A model generated the notes under the pieces. The model saw only the letters and a program-made list of their open reading frames with translations. It was not told where the DNA came from and did not search any database. A program made the translations under genes and the position numbers. Positions 6,704 through 10,802 of a stretch of 10,802 bases of DNA are shown here, piece by piece; the stretch's first letter is position 1; every line of letters begins with the position of its first letter. This DNA is from Terrirubrum sp051646285 (GTDB lineage Bacteria > Pseudomonadota > Alphaproteobacteria > Rhizobiales > Beijerinckiaceae): the NCBI GenBank assembly GCA_051646285.1, contig JBOFCU010000307.1:1-10802 (forward strand). Direction: 5' to 3'.

Positions 6704-6704
6704 A
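6686..6704. promoter_or_regulatory. Perfect inverted repeat, candidate SuyR (GntR-type) operator
   Basis: TCTTATAT at 6686-6693 and ATATAAGA at 6697-6704 are exact reverse complements around a 3-base spacer, AAG. The left part also forms a second palindrome, CTTATATAAG (6687-6696). The element lies in the AT-rich centre of the gap between suyA and the divergent GntR-family gene and covers the -10 elements predicted in both directions. Symmetric sites of this size are typical of dimeric GntR-family regulators. No second copy was found in the window. Confidence 0.65.
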
Positions 6705-6714
6705 ATGGACGCAA
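6687..6714 (-). promoter_or_regulatory. Putative promoter of the suyAB-suyZ-slcC-comC operon
   Basis: On the minus strand TTGCGT (6714-6709) and TATAAG (6692-6687) are spaced by 16 bp, almost the mirror image of the plus-strand promoter. The -10 is contained in the inverted repeat, so one bound repressor could block both transcripts. Motif reading only. Confidence 0.45.
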
Positions 6715-6754
6715 GAGGCTTTTCTGACCGGACCTGCATGGGAGATATGAGCGC

Positions 6755-7486
6755 GTGACAGATGCTGAAACCGCCGGGACGATTGGCTTTCTGCCGCTCT
6801 ACAAGCAGGTGCGCGCGGCCCTCGTGCAAAGGCTGCTCGACCGGACGTGGCCACCAGGCCATGCGCTGCCCAGTGAAATGGAGCTGGCGGCCGAAATTGG
6901 CGTGAGCCAAGGCACGGTGCGCAAGGCGCTGGATGAAATGGCGGCGGAACGGCTGGTGGTGCGCCGGCAGGGGCGCGGCACCTATGTGGCAGAGCATGAT
7001 GATGACCGTATCCTGTTCCAGTTTTTCAAGCTGACGGCCGATTCCGGCGCGCACAGTTTTCCCGACAGTCAGATTTTATCTGTGCATGTCATGCCGGCCA
7101 CGGCAGACGACGTGGCCCATTTGCAGCTCACAGCCCGTGCCAATGTCATCCGCATCCGCCGCGTGCGCGCCGTAGATGGCAGGCCGCTGCTGGTGGAAGA
7201 GCTTTCGCTGCCCCATCAGCTTTTCGCGGGGCTGGAAAAGGATGTCATCCCCAACAATCTCTATCAGCTTTATGCCGCGCGGTTCCGCATCACCGTGGCG
7301 CGCGCGCGCGAAAAACTGAAAGCCATCGCGTTGAACGCTGATGATGCGCGTGTGCTTGGCGTTGCAACCGGCACGCCTGCCCTTGCGGTTGACCGGCTGG
7401 CCATTGCACTTGACGGCAAGCCGGTGGAATGGCGCGTCAGCCATTGCCTGACCGAACAATTCCATTACGTTTCGGACCTGACATAA
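6755..7486 (+). CDS. suyR: GntR family regulator, HutC/UTRA type, probable SuyR
   Basis: DNA-binding regulator of 243 residues, usual for the HutC subfamily. Seen: a winged helix-turn-helix at about 13-79, including LPSEMELAAEIGVSQGTVRK at 38-57 and the wing RRQGRGTYV at 70-78, followed by a UTRA ligand-binding domain from about 100 to 240 with the typical VIRIRRVRAVDGRPLLVEE and the closing WRVSHCLTEQFHY. Start: GTG at 6755, with GGGAGA nine bases upstream. Known: Chromohalobacter salexigens has a regulator named SuyR in its sulfolactate cluster; HutC-type proteins are usually repressors released by a pathway metabolite. Inference: it represses both itself and suyA through the palindrome at 6686-6704, with sulfolactate or sulfopyruvate as possible inducer. 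The symbol rests on context, not on a checked alignment. Confidence 0.85.
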   Translation: MTDAETAGTIGFLPLYKQVRAALVQRLLDRTWPPGHALPSEMELAAEIGVSQGTVRKALDEMAAERLVVRRQGRGTYVAEHDDDRILFQFFKLTADSGAHSFPDSQILSVHVMPATADDVAHLQLTARANVIRIRRVRAVDGRPLLVEELSLPHQLFAGLEKDVIPNNLYQLYAARFRITVARAREKLKAIALNADDARVLGVATGTPALAVDRLAIALDGKPVEWRVSHCLTEQFHYVSDLT

Positions 7487-7506
7487 CAAAAGCTGCCAAG
7501 CAGCAT

Positions 7507-7513
7507 GGAGGAA
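7507..7513 (+). promoter_or_regulatory. Ribosome binding site of the SlcH-like binding protein
   Basis: GGAGGAA just before the ATG at 7516. It selects this start over the in-frame upstream extension that begins inside suyR at 7429. Confidence 0.65.
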
Positions 7514-7515
7514 GC

Positions 7516-8502
7516 ATGAAGAGTTTTTTCAAGATTGCGGCGGCGGCATTAACGGCCAGTCTGCTCACCACATCCGTTGCAGCCGCACAAAGCTATCCCA
7601 ACAAGCCAATTACGCTGGTTGTGCCCTTTGCGGCCGGGGGCCCGACGGATGTGATTGCGCGCCTGCTCGGCGCCGTCATGAGCCAAAAACTTGGACAGCA
7701 GATCATCGTTGAAAACACCGCTGGCGCTGGCGGAACATCAGCCGCAGGCCGTGTTGCACGGGCTGATGCTGATGGGTATACGATGCTGATCCATCACATT
7801 GCATTGCCGCTGGGTGCATCGCTTTATAAAAATCTCCCCTACGATGCGGGCACAGCCTTTGAGCCGCTTGGCTTGATCAATTACGGGCCATACGTGCTGA
7901 CATCAAAGCTGGATTATCCAGCCAAAATCCCGGCTGAGCTTTTTTCCAGTTTCAAGACCAATACGGATAAAATCACCTTTGCCCATGCGGGCCTTGGCTC
8001 CGGCTCGCACTTGTGCGGGCTCATGCTGATGCAGGCCATCGGCTTCAAAGGCAATTTCGTTGCCTATCGCGGTACCGGGCCAGCCCTCAATGATGTCGTT
8101 GCCGGTCAGGTCGACGTATTGTGCGACCAGACAACAAATACTTTCCCGCAGATCGAAGCCAAGAAAATCAGGCCGTTTGCGATCACATCGCCGGAGCGCA
8201 GTCCACGCTTCCCCGATATTCCAACCATGGCGGAAGTTGGCTTCCCGCAGCTTGATATCAATGTCTGGCATTCGCTTTATGTGCCAAAGGGCACGCCAGC
8301 CGAAGCGCAGAAAAAGCTGCATGATGCGCTGCAAATCGCGCTTGAGGACAAGCTCGTGCAAGAACGATTTGCGCAGCTAGGCACATTGCTGTTTCCACCA
8401 GCGCAGCGCACGCAAGCCGCGCATCGTGAAAAACTCGATAGCGAGCTGGTGCGGTTGAGAAAGCTTGTGGCGGATGCCGGGCTGCAGGCCTCTGCGAATT
8501 GA
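7516..8502 (+). CDS. slcH: Periplasmic binding protein of a tripartite tricarboxylate transporter (TctC/Bug), probable SlcH
   Basis: Extracytoplasmic solute receptor of 328 residues, the standard Bug-family length. Seen: a Sec signal peptide (MKSFFK followed by a hydrophobic Ala/Leu run, likely cut after AAA at 22-24), the mature start QSYPNKPI, the family block VVPFAAGGPTDVIARLL at 35-51, GLGSGSH at 159-165, YRGTGPALNDVVAGQVD at 184-200 and SPRFPDIPTMAEVGF at 229-243. Known: the sulfolactate clusters of Chromohalobacter salexigens and Roseovarius nubinhibens include the tripartite uptake system SlcHFG, in which SlcH is the binding protein. Context: 29 bp after suyR, probably one transcript, followed by a terminator. 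The membrane partners (TctA and TctB type) are absent, so it must use ones encoded elsewhere. Sulfolactate as ligand is an inference from the neighbours. Confidence 0.85.
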   Translation: MKSFFKIAAAALTASLLTTSVAAAQSYPNKPITLVVPFAAGGPTDVIARLLGAVMSQKLGQQIIVENTAGAGGTSAAGRVARADADGYTMLIHHIALPLGASLYKNLPYDAGTAFEPLGLINYGPYVLTSKLDYPAKIPAELFSSFKTNTDKITFAHAGLGSGSHLCGLMLMQAIGFKGNFVAYRGTGPALNDVVAGQVDVLCDQTTNTFPQIEAKKIRPFAITSPERSPRFPDIPTMAEVGFPQLDINVWHSLYVPKGTPAEAQKKLHDALQIALEDKLVQERFAQLGTLLFPPAQRTQAAHREKLDSELVRLRKLVADAGLQASAN

Positions 8503-8517
8503 TGATCTTACGCCACT

Positions 8518-8547
8518 AAAAGCCGGGCCGCGTGCCCGGCTTTTTTT
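8518..8547. terminator. Rho-independent terminator, probably bidirectional
   Basis: Arms AGCCGGGC (8521-8528) and GCCCGGCT (8534-8541) pair perfectly around a 5-base loop, CGCGT. They are flanked by AAA on the left and a run of seven T (8541-8547) on the right. It ends the suyR-slcH transcript. Read the other way it follows the TAA stop (8548-8546) of the convergent oxidoreductase, with a shorter U tract on that strand. Confidence 0.88.
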
Positions 8548-9655
8548 ATGAAAACGTCAACCCATTGATGGAGACGGCTGCCTTGCGGCGGATGGATTCT
8601 TCTGCAGCCAGTCCGATAATGACGGCTTTCAAGCCATCCAGCATCGTGACCTCGACATCACCATTTTTCAGAATAGCCTCGCGAAAACGCATGTGCTGAA
8701 AATAAGTCGAGCCATGGTGATCGCCAGCCTTCAAAACCTTCTCATCCACATGCACGGCGCGCCGCTGCGGATTTTGCGGATGGCGCGGGCTGATTTCAAT
8801 TTCGGAATGCCGCTCGCTGCCATCCTGCCAAAACCGGGCAGGCCCCGGAACAAAACATTCAACCTTGCCGCTATGGCCTGTCGCGGCAATCGTCTCCTGC
8901 CAATATGAACCATCGGCGAACATGCACAGATCGAGCAATGCACGTTTGCCGCTGCGAAAATCAACAATGACATAGGCATTGTCGAGAATATCGGGTGTGC
9001 GGCCATCATAGGTTTCGTCGCGGTGATTGACGTCGGCAGCGCCGGACGCATAGACGCGCACCGCCTCATCGCCCGTCACCAGCCGCATCAAATCAAAAAA
9101 ATGGCAGCATTTCTCAACAAGTGTGCCGCCTGTGCGGTGATTGAACCGGTTCCAGTCCCCTACTTTTTTCAGGAACGGATAGCGATGCTCACGGATGGAG
9201 AGCATTTTGAGATCACCAACCGTGCCGCCATGCACCTCTTTCACCAGTTCGGCGACCGGGGCCATGTAACGATATTCCATCGCAACCCATACTGGCGCGC
9301 TGTGTTGGCTGGCGGCCTGCGCCAGCGCCGCACAATCCTGCTGGCGCGTGCAGACGGGTTTTTCCACCAGAACGGGCAATGTTTTACTGGCTGAAAAAAT
9401 ATCATGCAGGATGACTCTATGGGTGTCATTCGGGCTGGCGACAATAACAGCATCAATCAAACCGGAATCGAGCAGCGCGCGGTGATCATCAAATCCCTGT
9501 GCCTGTCCACCGGCCAGGGATGCTGTTTCGTTGCGCGATCCTGCATCAGGATCGCTGAATGCGGCAACAACAGAGCCCGGAATCAAGGCGAGGTTGCGGA
9601 TATGTTCGCGGCCCATCATGCCCGCGCCAATCAGGCCATAGCGAATGGTTGTCAT
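8546..9655 (-). CDS. Gfo/Idh/MocA family oxidoreductase
   Basis: Cytoplasmic NAD(P)-dependent sugar or cyclitol oxidoreductase of 369 residues. Seen: an N-terminal Rossmann fold with GLIGAGMMG at 7-15, Asp35 after the second strand (AAFSDP), ASPNDTH at 73-79 and the signature VEKPV at 97-101 with the catalytic Lys99; then the C-terminal domain with WNRFNHRTGGTLVEKCCHFF at 168-187, whose histidine is the probable second catalytic residue. The blocks GGTLVEKCCHFFD and YDGRTPDILDNAYVIVDF recall an inositol-dehydrogenase-like branch whose substrates are mostly unknown. Context: its ATG overlaps the stop of the upstream isomerase-like gene (TGATG), implying a shared sugar pathway. Some family members are redox-cofactor-dependent glycosidases (GH109, GH188), so a glycosidase role is possible. 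The substrate is unresolved. Confidence 0.88.
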   Translation of the reverse strand: MTTIRYGLIGAGMMGREHIRNLALIPGSVVAAFSDPDAGSRNETASLAGGQAQGFDDHRALLDSGLIDAVIVASPNDTHRVILHDIFSASKTLPVLVEKPVCTRQQDCAALAQAASQHSAPVWVAMEYRYMAPVAELVKEVHGGTVGDLKMLSIREHRYPFLKKVGDWNRFNHRTGGTLVEKCCHFFDLMRLVTGDEAVRVYASGAADVNHRDETYDGRTPDILDNAYVIVDFRSGKRALLDLCMFADGSYWQETIAATGHSGKVECFVPGPARFWQDGSERHSEIEISPRHPQNPQRRAVHVDEKVLKAGDHHGSTYFQHMRFREAILKNGDVEVTMLDGLKAVIIGLAAEESIRRKAAVSINGLTFS

Positions 9656-10802
9656 CAGCCCAACTCTTTCACCGGGATACCAAGCCTGTCGCCAATCGCA
9701 CGCAATGGCGCACGGTGGTCACCATAGACAATCGCAACATGATGCTCGAGTTTTTCATCCATCATGCGCGCGCTGACAATACCGGCCGCTGTATCAAACC
9801 GCAGCACACCGGATGTGCCAGTAAAACTTTTCGGTGCGCGCAGCATGTCACCGCCGCCAATATAAAGCGTCACGCCATTGCTGGCCTGCGAGAGGCGCGC
9901 CACGGTGACGCGGCCGGGCTTGAGCGCAAATTCCTGCAACAGCGGCATTTTGCGATTGGAATGAATTTGGGCGACAGGCGGAGTTTCCGGGTCTGCCATC
10001 GACAGCGGCGCTGAACCGCAATGCCACACCACGCCGGTGTTGCTGGCGCTATCCATATCGACAACATCCACCAGATAAGACGGTGCACCAGCCAATTCCT
10101 GCAAAAGCAATGCGGTCACGGCACCATAAACGTCCGCTTCGCATGCGCATGGCACCTTGTTTTCATTCATGAGTCCCATCGGGCCGCAGGCAGCACAGCC
10201 AAATTCCGTAAACATTTCCGGCCAGCAACGCACCGCCAAGGCGTCCAGATGATGATCCGATTGGAGCGCGGCAAAGGCGCCATACATCTGGAATGATTTT
10301 GCAAGCTGGGCCTGATCAACCTCATCAAGGCCCGCAATTTTTGTCTGTGTATCGGCGCGGATGTGTGCCACGTCCGCGGGCGGAATGGCAGCTGCCCGAT
10401 CGAACACCGCGCCAAGTGAAATTTTTTCAACGGCAATGCCCGTCAGCGTCTGCAGGGAATCCGGCTCATAGCGGCAGGTATCAAATCCCGCCGGATGCTC
10501 GCCGATCAAGCCAATGCGCTTGTCACGCAATTTGGCGAGAACAGCCCGCGCCCGCTCATTATCAACAGCCGTGACAGGCACGTTCATCGCTGGTGCGGCC
10601 TGTTTCTGCACCTGGCCTTGCGCAATGGCCGACAACGCTTCGCCAATGGCCGCATGATCTGGCGCGTGATACAGCCAGCCGCATGTTTTGCCGGCACGGC
10701 CCAGCGCATGCGCCGCCAGATTTAACCCGCAAAATGCATTGAGGCGCAAACGCCCGCCATTGCGCGGCTCAGGAAATGCCCAGATGGCGAGCGGTGCCGG
10801 CA
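9655..10802 (-). CDS. L-fucose/L-arabinose isomerase-like protein (N-terminus cut by right edge)
   Basis: Cytoplasmic metal-dependent aldose-ketose isomerase-like protein; about 382 residues are visible. Seen: the frame is open to the right edge, where PLAIWAFPEPRNGGRLRLNA continues the family's WAxPExxxGGRL...NxxCGL block, so the TTG at 10749 is not a real start. Later come GEHPAGFDTCRYE, the metal-site glutamate in CACEADVYGAVT (codon 10140-10138), an aspartate in VDVVDMD and the histidine in VWHCGSAP (codon 10023-10021), which match the Glu, Asp and His ligands of fucose-isomerase-type enzymes. It overlaps the following oxidoreductase by one base (TGATG). The sugar is unknown. A COG2407-type isomerase acting on sulfoquinovose is known in some sulfosugar pathways, but nothing visible here proves that substrate. 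Confidence 0.82.
   Translation of the reverse strand, partial: PAPLAIWAFPEPRNGGRLRLNAFCGLNLAAHALGRAGKTCGWLYHAPDHAAIGEALSAIAQGQVQKQAAPAMNVPVTAVDNERARAVLAKLRDKRIGLIGEHPAGFDTCRYEPDSLQTLTGIAVEKISLGAVFDRAAAIPPADVAHIRADTQTKIAGLDEVDQAQLAKSFQMYGAFAALQSDHHLDALAVRCWPEMFTEFGCAACGPMGLMNENKVPCACEADVYGAVTALLLQELAGAPSYLVDVVDMDSASNTGVVWHCGSAPLSMADPETPPVAQIHSNRKMPLLQEFALKPGRVTVARLSQASNGVTLYIGGGDMLRAPKSFTGTSGVLRFDTAAGIVSARMMDEKLEHHVAIVYGDHRAPLRAIGDRLGIPVKELG

Noticed and set aside
7429..7515. Longer start for the SlcH-like protein inside suyR
   Set aside because: It would place arginine-rich sequence before a clear signal peptide; ATG at 7516 has GGAGGAA directly upstream and starts the signal peptide properly.
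1..10802. Mobile elements, CRISPR arrays, tRNA or riboswitch structures
   Set aside because: No transposase or integrase frames, no regularly spaced repeats, no tRNA-like cloverleaf and no recognised riboswitch motif were found; the intergenic gaps are too short for most of these.

Overview
The window looks like part of an alphaproteobacterial chromosome. The inference rests on moderately high GC, dense short-spaced operons with ATGA or TGATG start/stop overlaps, a Bug/TctC-type periplasmic binding protein, and protein families familiar from Rhizobiales- and Rhodobacter-like bacteria. No 16S or other marker gene is present, so the taxonomy is only an impression. No tRNA, rRNA, insertion sequence, CRISPR array or phage gene was seen, and coding density is above 90%.

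Left part (1-1978). Two genes on the minus strand form part of a tungstate/molybdate-type ABC transporter: a TupB-like permease, then the first 75 residues of its ATPase, cut by the left edge. Divergent from them is a plus-strand pair, a TusA-like sulfur carrier overlapping (ATGA) a short-chain dehydrogenase.

Centre (2005-8502). This is the core of the window: a 3-sulfolactate degradation cluster. On the minus strand, read right to left, it runs suyA, suyB (sulfolactate sulfo-lyase), a SuyZ-like sulfite/sulfate exporter, an SlcC-like (S)-sulfolactate dehydrogenase and a ComC-like (R)-sulfolactate dehydrogenase. The two dehydrogenases of opposite stereochemistry would interconvert sulfolactate enantiomers through 3-sulfopyruvate. 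SuyAB would split the (R) form into pyruvate and sulfite, and the exporter would clear the sulfur anion. Divergent on the plus strand are a GntR/HutC-type regulator (SuyR candidate) and a TctC/Bug periplasmic binding protein (SlcH candidate). The 162-bp divergent intergenic region holds a perfect 19-bp inverted repeat that sits on the -10 elements of two opposed promoters, a strong operator candidate. The membrane genes of the tripartite transporter (TctA/TctB, or SlcF/SlcG) are missing from the window.

Right part (8521-10802). A bidirectional hairpin terminator separates the cluster from a convergent minus-strand pair: an L-fucose/L-arabinose isomerase-like protein, truncated by the right edge, which overlaps (TGATG) a Gfo/Idh/MocA oxidoreductase. 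This pair looks like sugar catabolism. Whether it feeds a sulfosugar such as sulfoquinovose towards sulfolactate is an attractive but unproven idea.

All functional calls are from reading motifs and recalling families; no database search was possible.
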